Assembly: GCF_905207245.1 (NCBI RefSeq)
Contig: NZ_CAJLKP010000020.1
Location: 1 to 64,000, forward strand
DNA length: 64,000 nucleotides
Direction of reading: 5' to 3'
DNA from: an uncultured Bacteroides sp.
GTDB lineage: Bacteria; Bacteroidota; Bacteroidia; Bacteroidales; Bacteroidaceae
The notes under the pieces are model-generated. The model ran no database searches. It had not been told where the DNA came from and saw only the letters and a list, made by a program, of their open reading frames with translations. The translations under genes and the position numbers were made by a program. Below are positions 17,854-27,856 of the stretch, in pieces. Within the stretch, counting starts at the first letter, position 1. Each line of letters begins with the position of its first letter.

Positions 17854-19131
17854 TTATTTATCGTTCAATGCGTCCACAATCGTGCGACGGGTAGCAAGCC
17901 AGGCAGGCAAGCCCGCACTCAGCAGATTAATCACCAGGCAGAAAGCAAATGCCAGGACAAACACCGCCGGACTGAACAATGCGTCCATGCTCAGGCTGAA
18001 ATCGCCCGCCGTACCAATGTTATCGCTGTTGGTAAACAACCACGTACGCATGGCATAAACAGCAAGGTAGCTGAATATCAAACCTACCACACCTCCTATC
18101 AATGTCAATACCAGATTCTCATTCAATATCTGACGGATAAGTGTACCATCCGTAGCTCCAAAAGCTTTGCGAACACCTAACTCACTGACACGTTGTTGCA
18201 TGCGACTATTACTCAGCCCACACAGATTGAGCGAGGGCACCAGCAGGATAATGAACAGGGCGATTCCGTATTGCAGATAAAGCATCGGTAAGTTAGGTCC
18301 TATATTGGACCATACGTGGTTTACGTGCGCTACAATATTATCGGGTTGCTCCATAATGTCTATCTGCCTCTGCTCCAAACCGGCATTGACGTCTTTCACC
18401 CGTTTCTCGACTCCTTGTCTGATAGCTGGGAAATCATCAGGAGTACGCGCCAATACAGCAATAGTTCTGTTTCCGTTATAGCTCCACCAACCGGTCACGT
18501 TCAGTTCATTGGAATGGTACATGCTCCATACCTGCGCATAAGCATCCTTAGCCGTAACCGAAATATCTTTCACAACCCCGATGACGCGTACCACCTCCCT
18601 GTTCAACAACATCTGCCGTCCCGCCGCCTCCGTCGTTCCAAATAGCTTACGGGCAACAGAAGCGGAAATAACGACAGACATCATCTCTCCTCCCCGTTCC
18701 GCCTCCGTGAAACTTCTTCCATCAAGAAACTGTAGTTTGAAGATTTTCCAGAAATCGGGATCAGTACTCATGGCATCCACTTTCAAACGGTTGTTCCCAT
18801 CAGTCAGAGATACCAGTGCCACATCTGCTGTACTGAAAGCCGTACAGGCTTCCACTTCCGGAAGCGGCTGTATACACTCCTTCATAAATGCAGCCGAAGG
18901 CTTGCCAAAGTTGTTCCAATCCTTATTCTCCTTTCCCTGTACATGCATAGCAGAGAAATAAAGACAACGGCTCCGGTTCACTTCCGGTTCCAGATCGGCA
19001 TATTTCGTTTGCCAGGTAATCACGATAGCCATAATCATGGTAATGGCGAAAGCCGTACCTAATATGGATATAGTGCTCAATAACGGATTCTGCTTCAGAA
19101 TCGTAAAGGCCTGACGAATCGTTTGCATCAT
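17854..19131 (-). CDS. MacB/FtsX-type permease, pair 4 type B
   Basis: 425 residues, first helix LLSTISILGTAFAITMIM, periplasmic domain with DISVTAKDAYAQVW (the type B strand motif), coupling segment QQRVSELGVRKAFGATDGTL, helices from ENLVLTLIGGVVG, end PAWLATRRTIVDALNDK. Placed 48 bases after the ATPase gene, so ATPase-B-A mirrors a classic LolD-type transporter operon and this pair may be the ancestral unit. Confidence 0.85.
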   Translation of the reverse strand: MMQTIRQAFTILKQNPLLSTISILGTAFAITMIMAIVITWQTKYADLEPEVNRSRCLYFSAMHVQGKENKDWNNFGKPSAAFMKECIQPLPEVEACTAFSTADVALVSLTDGNNRLKVDAMSTDPDFWKIFKLQFLDGRSFTEAERGGEMMSVVISASVARKLFGTTEAAGRQMLLNREVVRVIGVVKDISVTAKDAYAQVWSMYHSNELNVTGWWSYNGNRTIAVLARTPDDFPAIRQGVEKRVKDVNAGLEQRQIDIMEQPDNIVAHVNHVWSNIGPNLPMLYLQYGIALFIILLVPSLNLCGLSNSRMQQRVSELGVRKAFGATDGTLIRQILNENLVLTLIGGVVGLIFSYLAVYAMRTWLFTNSDNIGTAGDFSLSMDALFSPAVFVLAFAFCLVINLLSAGLPAWLATRRTIVDALNDK

Positions 19132-19179
19132 TATATCCTTCCTTTCATTCTTTCATTTTTCATTCTTCCATTTGCTCCG

Positions 19180-19845
19180 TCATTCCACCTGACGACCGTC
19201 GAAGAAGCGTACTGTGCGACTTGTCTGTTTGGCCTGTTCTTCATTGTGGGTTACCATCACGATGGTGCGTCCGTCCTCCTTATTCAACTGATGCAGTAGT
19301 TCCATTACCTCAGCACCCATCTTAGAGTCCAGGTTACCGGTCGGCTCATCGGCGAGGATTATTTCAGGATTACCAATAATGGCACGGGCAACAGCTACAC
19401 GCTGGCACTGACCACCGGAAAGCTGTGTCGGCATGTGGCGCATACGATGGCTCAAACCCACCTTTGCCAACACCTCTTCTGCCAAACGGCGGCGTTCTTT
19501 AGCGGATACCTTTCTATATAATAAAGGAAGTTCTACATTATCGAGTACATTCAATGAGTTAATCAAGTGGAAAGACTGGAATACAAAACCCAACTTCTTG
19601 TTACGGAAAGCAGCCAGTTCCTTATCCTTCATACCATCTGTACGGGTACCGTCAATCTCAATAATACCACTGGTAGGGGCATCCAAAAGACCTACAATAT
19701 TCAACAACGTAGATTTTCCGCAACCGGAAGGCCCCATAATACTGAGGAACTCGCCTTTCTCTACTTCGAGGTTCACATTTTCCAATGCCACGGTTTCAAT
19801 CTCATTCGTACGATAAATCTTGTTTATCTCAGTCAATTTAATCAT
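19180..19845 (-). CDS. LolD/MacB-type ABC transporter ATPase
   Basis: 221 residues, one complete ABC domain: Walker A GPSGCGKST near residue 40, Q-loop FQSFHLINSLNVLDN, signature LSGGQCQRVAVARAI, Walker B ILADEPTGNLDS and switch histidine MVTHNEE. This is the cytoplasmic energy-supplying subunit of the LolD/MacB family, which works with FtsX-fold permeases. It is the first gene of the second operon, about 70 bases after a sigma-54-type promoter. Being the only ATPase among fourteen permeases, it is the obvious shared motor, although that sharing is an inference. Confidence 0.9.
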   Translation of the reverse strand: MIKLTEINKIYRTNEIETVALENVNLEVEKGEFLSIMGPSGCGKSTLLNIVGLLDAPTSGIIEIDGTRTDGMKDKELAAFRNKKLGFVFQSFHLINSLNVLDNVELPLLYRKVSAKERRRLAEEVLAKVGLSHRMRHMPTQLSGGQCQRVAVARAIIGNPEIILADEPTGNLDSKMGAEVMELLHQLNKEDGRTIVMVTHNEEQAKQTSRTVRFFDGRQVE

Positions 19846-19911
19846 AATGGTAAGTATTTAATTGTTATTAATTGATTCAATTCGCTATTTATTTGTTCTT
19901 CACATATATTA

Positions 19912-19927
19912 GTCAAATGATATGCCA
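19912..19927 (-). promoter_or_regulatory. Sigma-54-type promoter of the ATPase operon
   Basis: Read on the minus strand from 19927, TGGCATATCATTTGAC has the -24 GG and the -12 G at the spacing of the TGGCAC-N5-TTGC consensus, preceded by a T-run. The -12 half is TTTGA rather than TTGCA. The same arrangement, with the same GG-to-G distance, stands before the adaptor gene at 29195-29210. Confidence 0.6.
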
Positions 19928-19971
19928 AAAAAGACATATACTCATTATCAGCCAATTAAGTTCACAAGCAT

Positions 19972-20010
19972 GTGTCCGAAAATGAACACCCTGTTCGTTT
20001 TCAGTTGTCC
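19972..20010. promoter_or_regulatory. Activator-site pair upstream of the ATPase operon
   Basis: GTGTCC (19972-19977), six bases, GAACAC (19984-19989) form an inverted repeat, followed after CC by TGTTCG (19992-19997) and a further half-site with TGTCC ending near 20010. The centre lies 55.5 bases upstream of the -24 GG. The same repeat, with the same six-base gap and the same distance, occurs at 29255-29290. Confidence 0.6.
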
Positions 20011-20019
20011 GCTCCTGTC

Positions 20020-21306
20020 CTATTCATCACGCAAAGCCTCAGCAGGCAATATCTTCGCTGCCCGGGTGACGGGTGCATAAGTGCCCAATAAAGCAATAAT
20101 GAGCAGTATCACATAAGTCAGTATGCTGACTATTAAAAAATGCGTATACGGCTGATTTTGCCAATAAGCAGGATTTCCATTCTCAGTAGGATTGGCAAAG
20201 CCCACTGCATAAACACGATGAATTGTCAATGGCAGAGATACGATAAATGCCATCGTCACCAGCAACCATGCTTCCATAAGGAACTGATTGCAGATACCTT
20301 TTTGGGTAGCCCCCATACTTCGCATCAATCCTATGTCCTGTCTCCGCGCATTGCAACGTATCCAGAATGTGCCCACCATACCGAGGAATACACACAACAA
20401 GGCAAACCCCGCCAGTGAATATTGCAGACGCAAGGTATTCGTCACTCCACTTTCATTTTCATATTTGCGACGGATATCTGTAAAACGTCCTAACTTCGTA
20501 AAATAGAAATTACCGACGTTGAGTTGTGGAACTACTTCCGCTTTGAAACGTTTCTCAAAAGCAGCAACATCCACATTCGGCTTTAACCGAAAAGTCACCA
20601 TATACATCCACTGAATCCAACTGTGACTTTCAATTTTGCCTCTTACCTGTATCAGCAAATTACCCGGTTGTTCATTAATCCGGTGTTTATAGTCCTGCAA
20701 CACTCCCATCACCTCATGGAAAGTACTATCACCATATCTCACTTTCTTGCCTACTGCATCCGTGGTGCCAAAAAGCTCCTCTGCCATACGTTCGGAGACA
20801 AATACTCCCTCTCGGGCGGCACAATCTTCGGGCAAAGACATTACCTGCCCATTCTTAGCATCCTTCATGCCAAATGTGCGAAATACATCGCCACCTTCTG
20901 TCTGTATGAATTGGTAATATTGCGAATGCACCTTCAATGTGTCATTAAAGTATTGTCCGCCATTCCACGAATTACAATTTGGAAAACTTGCATTAGTCAC
21001 CAAGGCAAAACTTTCCACTTCGGGACAGTTCTTCACCAGACGGGTGATGCGATACAGGTTTTCCTGTTTGATGGCAGTACTGTCCTGCGTCTTGTCATAG
21101 TTGCCATGCTGTTCGTCATAGTAGTCCATATAAAGAGCGTATGCCCGTTCCTCATCATAGCCGGGAGCAATAGCGAGATTAGACGTCAACACATAAATAG
21201 GATCAATTACCGTCCAGAGGAAAAAGCTCACGATAACCAGTTCTACAAATATCCATCCATTCTGCCGACGTTGATTCCATAGCTGGTGTCTTATTATCTT
21301 CATCAT
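20020..21306 (-). CDS. MacB/FtsX-type permease, pair 3 type A
   Basis: 428 residues, most divergent type A in its coupling segment (ARRQDIGLMRSMGATQKGI). First helix NGWIFVELVIVSFFLWTVID, periplasmic domain to about residue 290, three C-terminal helices, end ILPAEALRDE. Last gene of the first operon; the second operon's activator sites begin just beyond its stop codon. Six bases from its B partner. Confidence 0.85.
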   Translation of the reverse strand: MMKIIRHQLWNQRRQNGWIFVELVIVSFFLWTVIDPIYVLTSNLAIAPGYDEERAYALYMDYYDEQHGNYDKTQDSTAIKQENLYRITRLVKNCPEVESFALVTNASFPNCNSWNGGQYFNDTLKVHSQYYQFIQTEGGDVFRTFGMKDAKNGQVMSLPEDCAAREGVFVSERMAEELFGTTDAVGKKVRYGDSTFHEVMGVLQDYKHRINEQPGNLLIQVRGKIESHSWIQWMYMVTFRLKPNVDVAAFEKRFKAEVVPQLNVGNFYFTKLGRFTDIRRKYENESGVTNTLRLQYSLAGFALLCVFLGMVGTFWIRCNARRQDIGLMRSMGATQKGICNQFLMEAWLLVTMAFIVSLPLTIHRVYAVGFANPTENGNPAYWQNQPYTHFLIVSILTYVILLIIALLGTYAPVTRAAKILPAEALRDE

Positions 21307-21312
21307 AGCATA

Positions 21313-22602
21313 TTAACGTTTAGAGTTCAACGATTGAATAATAGTACGGCGCAATGCCCATACCGCAGGAATAAGCGCGGATATGAGATTAAGCAACACA
21401 CAAAGTCCGAATGCCGTACAGAAAACCATCGGATTGAAAAGCATCTCGAATGAAAGGAAAGGAGTCTTCTCAACATCCGTATAACTGTCAAAAAGGGTCA
21501 GTATCCAATCGCTTGCCGTCAGCACAATCAGATAAGAAATCAGCAGGCCGAGCAAACCGCCGATGCAGGTAAGCAGAAGATTTTCCCACAGCACTTGTCC
21601 GATAAGACTTCCGTTAGTTGCACCATAAGTTTTGCGTACACCCAACTCAGCAAGTCGTTCATCCATACGCGAAGACATCATACCGCTCAGGTTCATGGCA
21701 GGAATGAAGAGCAGGGCAAGCAACATATAAAGATATACTCTCAACTCTGCTGCCAAGTCAGGAGCTCCGCAAGAATTCACCCGGAATGTACTGGTCCAGT
21801 AATCATCGGGTTGATCCATAAGGTCGTTCATATATTTAGGAGCTGCAAGATTAAACTTCCTGAACACCTCACGTACTTCTTCTTTCAGGGCTTCTTTATC
21901 CGTAGCAATAGGAGCCGTCATGTATATTTGCGTATTACCTACCAATTTTCCGGTATTGTCTGATACAATCCAGGAATTAAGCGTTATCGGCATCCACAAA
22001 TCGCCAACGGAAGAAGGTGTAGCGGCAGAAACATCCTCAACTACACCGCAAATCCGGTATTCCTGCGCATCCATCTTAAAACGTCTGCCTACCACATCAT
22101 CCGCAGCAAACAACCGCCTTGCCAAACTTACCGGAACAACCACTTCCCTGCGTTTTGCATCGACATCTGCTTGTGTGAAAGGCTTGCCGTACAGGAAACG
22201 AAATGTAAAGACCTGCCAAAATCCTGCATCCGTATAAAGCGGAGCGATACCGACAGGTTCATTGTTATCCGGAATTTCCACATAATTTTCGCGATAGTTA
22301 CTTGATGTGGCACCGATAGCATCCAGGTGTGGCAAATCTTGCAACATTTTCACTACATCGTAACTGACACCGGAGCAGTTCCAACTCTTGTCATCATTCT
22401 TGGGATAAGATTTCATCATTTTCAGCACTATCATCCGGTCACGGTTATACTCCGGATATATAGCTGCAAACTTTACATAGAAGATGATAAACATTGTCAT
22501 GGTGAGAGCTATTGAAAGCCCTGTACCCACCACATAGATACTGGTAAAGAGACGATGCTGCTTTATCAGCGTCCAAGCTTGTTTCAGATAAAGTTTAATC
22601 AT
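21313..22602 (-). CDS. MacB/FtsX-type permease, pair 3 type B
   Basis: 429 residues: first helix LFTSIYVVGTGLSIALTMTM, periplasmic domain to about residue 290 with DVSAATPSSVGDLWMPI at the type B strand position, coupling segment DERLAELGVRKTYGATNGSL, helices from ENLLLTCIGGLLG, end ALRRTIIQSLNSKR. Pairs 2 and 3 share the YxVGTGL opening, which separates them from pairs 4-7 (GTA) and hints that operon I pairs form a subgroup. Confidence 0.85.
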   Translation of the reverse strand: MIKLYLKQAWTLIKQHRLFTSIYVVGTGLSIALTMTMFIIFYVKFAAIYPEYNRDRMIVLKMMKSYPKNDDKSWNCSGVSYDVVKMLQDLPHLDAIGATSSNYRENYVEIPDNNEPVGIAPLYTDAGFWQVFTFRFLYGKPFTQADVDAKRREVVVPVSLARRLFAADDVVGRRFKMDAQEYRICGVVEDVSAATPSSVGDLWMPITLNSWIVSDNTGKLVGNTQIYMTAPIATDKEALKEEVREVFRKFNLAAPKYMNDLMDQPDDYWTSTFRVNSCGAPDLAAELRVYLYMLLALLFIPAMNLSGMMSSRMDERLAELGVRKTYGATNGSLIGQVLWENLLLTCIGGLLGLLISYLIVLTASDWILTLFDSYTDVEKTPFLSFEMLFNPMVFCTAFGLCVLLNLISALIPAVWALRRTIIQSLNSKR

Positions 22603-22620
22603 AGTACAGTCATATTTTTA

Positions 22621-23916
22621 TTATTCGTCACGTAATGCCTCTGTTGGTGGGATACGGCTAATCTTGCGGGCAGGAATATAAATCCCGATCAATACCACTG
22701 CCAACAGGATAAAGAAAACGATGAATGACACGATGAGGAAATGCTGCGTGAAATCCATGATCCAACATTCATCAATAACCTGACTCCAGTTGTTACCTCT
22801 TTCCAGTCCTTCTTTGACAGCATATTGCAAATAAAGCAAACAGCCTGTCAATACAGCTACAAACGTCAGCACTATTCCTTCACCCATCAACAAGCGGACA
22901 ATATATCCCGGCGTACCGCCAAAGGAAAGCATAACTCCCACTTCTTCGCGGCGAGTGCGTGTCTGTAGCCAGAAAGTACCGATAACACCCAAGCAAAGAT
23001 TAATTAAAAAGAATGCCGCCATTGCCAGATTACGACGATACATCGGTGTAACATCATAAGACTCATTTTTCGTTATCAATGCTTCATAAGACCGAACGTT
23101 ACGGGCAAAAAGATTACCGGCCCGCAACTCTTTCACCATCCACGGTTGAAAATCATGCAAGAAACGCTTCATACTCACATTCTCTTTCAGACGAAGCAAT
23201 ATCCGCATATCATCGTAAGCATCTTCCATATCGATAGATATCAAAGGACGGAAAATGACAGGAGCCGGACGGGAATCGCTGGTTGCCTTAAAGTTTTCCA
23301 CTACACCGATGACCGGTGAATAAATTGTATCGTTCCCCTCTTTTGACCAACAACGCTTATTACCCGCATTTTTAGTATGGAACAAATGTTCAGCCGTATT
23401 TTCAGTCATTACGATGTCATCTTCCGTATAGTCATAATCCGATAATTCCGCAGGTGTTCTGCCTTGTCCGGAGCGAAAGCCATAAGTTTCGAAGAAATTC
23501 GTATGAGGTATAAACTCCATAATCATTACCGGCAAATCCAAGGTATCACCTTCCGCACGGATAGATGTATTGGCATTCCCCGTCGAATTGGGATAAGCGA
23601 AACCCAATACCGGAGCAGCTGATTCTATGCCAGGATAGTCCTTTACCAATTGTGTCAGATTGAAGTAAGATTTCATAATCATGGCCGAATCCTCAGCCTC
23701 TTCATCATAACCGGGAGCTTGTGGCTGCAAGGTACTGAGAGTAACAAGACAAAGGCGGTCAGTATCATAACCCAAAGGAATACTACGGTCATACGTCATC
23801 ACGATAACCGGATCAAGGATAATCCACGTAACAATACTGACCAGAATCAATTCCGCCAGTAACCAGCCATTGCGGCGACGGCGTGCCCACAGGTTCTTTA
23901 ATATAAGTTTCAGCAT
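22621..23916 (-). CDS. MacB/FtsX-type permease, pair 2 type A
   Basis: 431 residues. First helix NGWLLAELILVSIVTWIILD, periplasmic domain to about residue 295, coupling segment RREEVGVMLSFGGTPGYIV in which FGGT replaces MGSS/FGAT, helix EGIVLTFVAVLTG, end IPPTEALRDE (T for A in the usual PAEAL). Eighteen bases before pair 3 B. Confidence 0.85.
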   Translation of the reverse strand: MLKLILKNLWARRRRNGWLLAELILVSIVTWIILDPVIVMTYDRSIPLGYDTDRLCLVTLSTLQPQAPGYDEEAEDSAMIMKSYFNLTQLVKDYPGIESAAPVLGFAYPNSTGNANTSIRAEGDTLDLPVMIMEFIPHTNFFETYGFRSGQGRTPAELSDYDYTEDDIVMTENTAEHLFHTKNAGNKRCWSKEGNDTIYSPVIGVVENFKATSDSRPAPVIFRPLISIDMEDAYDDMRILLRLKENVSMKRFLHDFQPWMVKELRAGNLFARNVRSYEALITKNESYDVTPMYRRNLAMAAFFLINLCLGVIGTFWLQTRTRREEVGVMLSFGGTPGYIVRLLMGEGIVLTFVAVLTGCLLYLQYAVKEGLERGNNWSQVIDECWIMDFTQHFLIVSFIVFFILLAVVLIGIYIPARKISRIPPTEALRDE

Positions 23917-23921
23917 AGTCT

Positions 23922-25238
23922 TTATCTTTTTTCATTCAATGAATACACAATCGGCTTCCGCAGTGCATACCATGCCGGAATCAATGCTGATAATAAATTC
24001 AGCAAGATACAGAACAAAAGAGCGACAGCAAATACCACCGGGGCAAACAGCACCTCACCGGAAACCATCACATTCACTCCTTCCGGAACCGGTTCGGCCC
24101 AGTCTTCCAATATCATAAATACCCACTCACGACAAGTATACAGAGCGAACCACGCCAACAATAATCCCAATACACCACCCAACAACGTCAATAAGAGATT
24201 CTCCCACATCACTTGTGAAAGCAATCCGTCACGGCCGGCACCGAATGACTTACGCACTCCCATTTCCGACAAGCGGCTTTCCATACGGCTCGCTATCATT
24301 CCGCTCAAATTCAAGGCAGGAACCAGCAGGAGCACCAGCAATATCAAAAGAAGATAGCGTATCTGTGCCCATACACCAGTAGTCATACTAGGATAAGGTT
24401 TAAACAATCGCTGCAAATGGGAAGTAGGTTGTTCCCAAAGATTCACCTGCCATTCATCCGCATGCAACAGATTTTCCTTACGGACAATTTCCTGAATTTC
24501 GGCACGCAACGCTTCGGCTTGCGCATCGTCCTTTACAAGAAAAGTAACGCCAAATGCACCTAGATAAGGTATTCCATAATTGGAGTCACGATATTTAGGA
24601 ATTACACTATAAGGAATATAGACTTGCGCATAAGAATCCGAAGTCAGGTAACTTGCACTACGCACAACACCACAAACGCGATAATTGACATAATCCAAAC
24701 TGAATGAGCGTCCCACCACACCTTCGGCCGTGTCAAACAGACGACGGGCCAGTTCTTCTGTTATGACAGCCGTACAGATACCGCTTTCAAGATCGGACGT
24801 AGTAAAAGGCTTACCTTCCGAAAAATAAAATGGATAGATGCGAAAGAAATTCGGGTCAACCAACTTTAAACTTACTGTAAAATCTCCACTGCGGTCGGCC
24901 GGTTGAATATAATTGTCATCTGACCTGTTATTCATGAAACCTGAAATAACCTCAGCATTCTTCAATGGATAAAACCACTCTTGCAATGCCTGATAGGAAA
25001 CAGCCCATTGAAAAGTCTGCTTATTTGGCTCCACTCCTTTTTGAAATCTTGCAGAAGTCAGATAAAGCGTTTGCATGCGATTCACTTCCGGATAAACCGG
25101 GGCCACTTTGACATAGTAAATCACAGCCACAATCATAGTCATAGCAATAGCCAGACCTGTACCAACTATATAAAGGGTACTGAAAAGCGGATTCTGCTTC
25201 AACAAGACCCACGCCTGCTTCAAATAGATTTTTATCAT
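23922..25238 (-). CDS. MacB/FtsX-type permease, pair 2 type B
   Basis: 438 residues, the longest of the set. First helix LFSTLYIVGTGLAIAMTMIV, periplasmic domain to about residue 300, coupling segment ESRLSEMGVRKSFGAGRDGL, helices from ENLLLTLLGGVLG, and an extra charged stretch (DWAEPVPEG) before the last helices; end ALRKPIVYSLNEKR. Five bases separate it from pair 2 A. Confidence 0.85.
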   Translation of the reverse strand: MIKIYLKQAWVLLKQNPLFSTLYIVGTGLAIAMTMIVAVIYYVKVAPVYPEVNRMQTLYLTSARFQKGVEPNKQTFQWAVSYQALQEWFYPLKNAEVISGFMNNRSDDNYIQPADRSGDFTVSLKLVDPNFFRIYPFYFSEGKPFTTSDLESGICTAVITEELARRLFDTAEGVVGRSFSLDYVNYRVCGVVRSASYLTSDSYAQVYIPYSVIPKYRDSNYGIPYLGAFGVTFLVKDDAQAEALRAEIQEIVRKENLLHADEWQVNLWEQPTSHLQRLFKPYPSMTTGVWAQIRYLLLILLVLLLVPALNLSGMIASRMESRLSEMGVRKSFGAGRDGLLSQVMWENLLLTLLGGVLGLLLAWFALYTCREWVFMILEDWAEPVPEGVNVMVSGEVLFAPVVFAVALLFCILLNLLSALIPAWYALRKPIVYSLNEKR

Positions 25239-25259
25239 CCCTGAATATATTACGTTTGT

Positions 25260-26519
25260 TTATTCGTGATGCAATGCTTCAGCCGGTTGCTCTTTCATAA
25301 TCCAGCGTGCCGGCACTGCAATGCCCAACATAATCATCGCTGCCAAAATTCCCAATGAAATAGCAAATTCTACAATCCAGCGACCTGCCGTATAAGGAAC
25401 TTCCGCACTCAGTAAATCCATATGGCGAAAGTTAAGTACAATAATAACTATAGGAACCAAAGCCAGCAACAGAATCAATAAGCCCTCCGCATTGAGCCAA
25501 GATACAACCCTTCCCTTTGATGCGCCGACAGCCATACGCAATCCCGTTTCCGAACGGCGTGCCTGCGTACGCATCCAGAAAGTCCCGGTAACGCCGAAAA
25601 ATACATTCAACAATAGGAAGGCTACAATGAGTTGTACCATTTGCCAATCCGTTATCACATAATCTATACGGTCGGCACGCATTTCTTCGAAACCTGTTAC
25701 GGCATTTACATAGATATTGCCGGACGTCAACCGTTCACCCAAAGAGGCAAGCCATTCTTCCATCTCAGCCTGTGTCATATCACGCTTCATGCGTAGCGAA
25801 TATTCCAATGAAGAAGGACGATACCACTCGAAAAGCTCCTCCATCGTAGAACCGGAAGCTTTGATATAAAACGTGGGAGTAGCCGGTTCAAAATCATTCT
25901 CACGAATAGTAGGGGCAACAGCCAGCACAGGCGTCCCGTCCAATTCGCCGGTATTTACCAACCGACCACGCGGTTCCTTCCCACCGAAAAACTTCTGCGC
26001 TACCTTCTCCGTCAGGATAACCTCGTCTTTTGCTGGATTTTCCAGTTCGCGGATATGTTTTCCATTCACGTCATGAATGCCGAAAACTTCAAAGAAACCG
26101 GCATCACCCAGTTGGCGGTGCAAAGATTCCGAATAAGCATTGACGCTATCCGCACCTGCCGGTTCAACGCTCGTCCACGAATTGCCCTGACTGTATGGGC
26201 AACTGTAAAAGCTACATCCCACAGCTTCCACCTCACCGGTATTCATCAACCGCCGGGTCAGTTCCGTGATGCGTTCCCAACATTTGGCTCCACGTTCATC
26301 CTCGCCTGTATAACCTTCGTTACCGGGTTCCGTTTCCTCTAAATGAAGCCGCCAGCAACGATCAATGTTATAACCTAAAGGCTCATTATAAAGAGTATAT
26401 TTGCTGTAACCGGCATCCGTAATCATAAAGATAGCCAGCAGAACCAATGTCAGTTCGGCAAATATCCAGCCATTCTGTTTGCGCTGGTTCCATATCAGGG
26501 TGATGAGATGACGTATCAT
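25260..26519 (-). CDS. MacB/FtsX-type permease, pair 1 type A
   Basis: 419 residues: NGWIFAELTLVLLAIFMITD as first helix, periplasmic domain to about residue 280, coupling segment RRSETGLRMAVGASKGRVV, helix NAEGLLILLLALVPIVII, end EQPAEALHHE. Three bases separate it from its B partner; 21 bases lie before pair 2 B. Confidence 0.85.
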   Translation of the reverse strand: MIRHLITLIWNQRKQNGWIFAELTLVLLAIFMITDAGYSKYTLYNEPLGYNIDRCWRLHLEETEPGNEGYTGEDERGAKCWERITELTRRLMNTGEVEAVGCSFYSCPYSQGNSWTSVEPAGADSVNAYSESLHRQLGDAGFFEVFGIHDVNGKHIRELENPAKDEVILTEKVAQKFFGGKEPRGRLVNTGELDGTPVLAVAPTIRENDFEPATPTFYIKASGSTMEELFEWYRPSSLEYSLRMKRDMTQAEMEEWLASLGERLTSGNIYVNAVTGFEEMRADRIDYVITDWQMVQLIVAFLLLNVFFGVTGTFWMRTQARRSETGLRMAVGASKGRVVSWLNAEGLLILLLALVPIVIIVLNFRHMDLLSAEVPYTAGRWIVEFAISLGILAAMIMLGIAVPARWIMKEQPAEALHHE

Positions 26520-26522
26520 GGG

Positions 26523-27794
26523 TTATTCTTGATTATTCAACGATTTAACAATGTTATACTTTCCGGCACGCCAGGCAGGAATACCGGCACACAGCAGGTT
26601 CAGCAGGAAGATGAAAAGCAAAGTTACCAGAAACGTTTCCGGACGTACTAGCATCTCTACATTGAATTCCGTACCCGATGGGAAAAAGATGTCGCGCGTC
26701 AGCAACAATACACCAATGGAAAGCACCAATCCGAATATGCCGCCAATAAAAGTGATAATGAGATTTTCATCGATAACCTGACGGAAAACATTACCCGCAG
26801 TTGCTCCAAATGCTTTGCGGACTCCTATCTCTGCACGCCGCTTACGAAAGTTAGTCAGCGTTATACCAATCATGTTGAGCGCCGGAAGCAATAACAGGAA
26901 AAATACGAAACTGCCTTGCCGCAAAAACCAATTGCCATAGGGGATATCATTAACAAAACCATTATTATTGGTAACCACCAAGTCCAGGTTACTCATCGGC
27001 CCGTTAAAGAAGCTGACGCCATATTCCGACGTATTCGCATTCAATTGTTTTGCGGCCTTTTCCACTTCCGCACGAATAGCGGTAAAATCGTCGGTACTAT
27101 GTGCCAGCATCACAATATTAAAAGACCCCACCAGTGCCTCATAAGCATTGGCAACCGTTTCTGTGCCGGCACTGGAATTATAAGGCAACCATACATCCGA
27201 ATAAGCATAACGAGCAGTGCGGGGCACATTCTTCACAACACCGCATACCGTATATTCTGTACGATTGATAAGTAGCCGTTGACCCTGCGCCTCTGTTTTC
27301 CCAAAAAGTCGGCGTGCCAGTTTCTCACTGATAACTGCTTTGCGGATGCCGCTTTCATTGTCTTCATAGGTAAAAGGAGTACCATCTAAAAATGTATAAT
27401 CGAATATTTTCCAGAAGCGGTCGTCTGTATAAGTAGCCCGATATTTGGTAAAGGTACGCTTGGCAACCGAACTGACGGACACCGTGTTACGGGCATAGCC
27501 ACTCACCTCCTGCGGAGTCTTCAGATTATAGAAAAGCTCGCGTACCACCCGTTTTCCCATTCCGCCATTGTTCCAGTTTCCATCATTACTCTTCATGAAA
27601 GCACGAGTTGCAATGATGTGCAACATCCGTCCGCGCTCCGTCTCCGGTGCATATTCAGCCAGACGCACCTGTATCACAAGAATAATCATCATTACAGCAG
27701 TAATGGCCAATGCCGTTCCTGCAATAGAAAGCCCGCTAACCAGCGGATTTTCTTTCAGCAGGCTCCACGCTTGCTTTAAATATATCCTTAACAT
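26523..27794 (-). CDS. MacB/FtsX-type permease, pair 1 type B
   Basis: 423 residues from the ATG at 27794; the upstream frame to 27827 lacks family sequence, and all type B paralogues start with MxxxYxxQAW. First helix VSGLSIAGTALAITAVMMI, periplasmic domain to about residue 290, coupling segment RRAEIGVRKAFGATAGNVF, helices from ENLIITFIGGIFG, end AGKYNIVKSLNNQE. First permease after the adaptor gene. Confidence 0.85.
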   Translation of the reverse strand: MLRIYLKQAWSLLKENPLVSGLSIAGTALAITAVMMIILVIQVRLAEYAPETERGRMLHIIATRAFMKSNDGNWNNGGMGKRVVRELFYNLKTPQEVSGYARNTVSVSSVAKRTFTKYRATYTDDRFWKIFDYTFLDGTPFTYEDNESGIRKAVISEKLARRLFGKTEAQGQRLLINRTEYTVCGVVKNVPRTARYAYSDVWLPYNSSAGTETVANAYEALVGSFNIVMLAHSTDDFTAIRAEVEKAAKQLNANTSEYGVSFFNGPMSNLDLVVTNNNGFVNDIPYGNWFLRQGSFVFFLLLLPALNMIGITLTNFRKRRAEIGVRKAFGATAGNVFRQVIDENLIITFIGGIFGLVLSIGVLLLTRDIFFPSGTEFNVEMLVRPETFLVTLLFIFLLNLLCAGIPAWRAGKYNIVKSLNNQE

Positions 27795-27832
27795 ATCTTT
27801 CTTATTTTCAATTACTCCGAAAGGCACTTGTT

Positions 27833-27856
27833 ACTTGTAGCCCGTAGCTCGTAGCT
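27833..27856. repeat. Dispersed GTAGCTCGTAGCT motif copy
   Basis: Three 7-base units (GTAGCCC GTAGCTC GTAGCTA) sit in the gap between the adaptor stop and pair 1 B, touching the stop codon. The same motif recurs at 1-10, 50378-50412, 52034-52068 and 54801-54883. Confidence 0.6.
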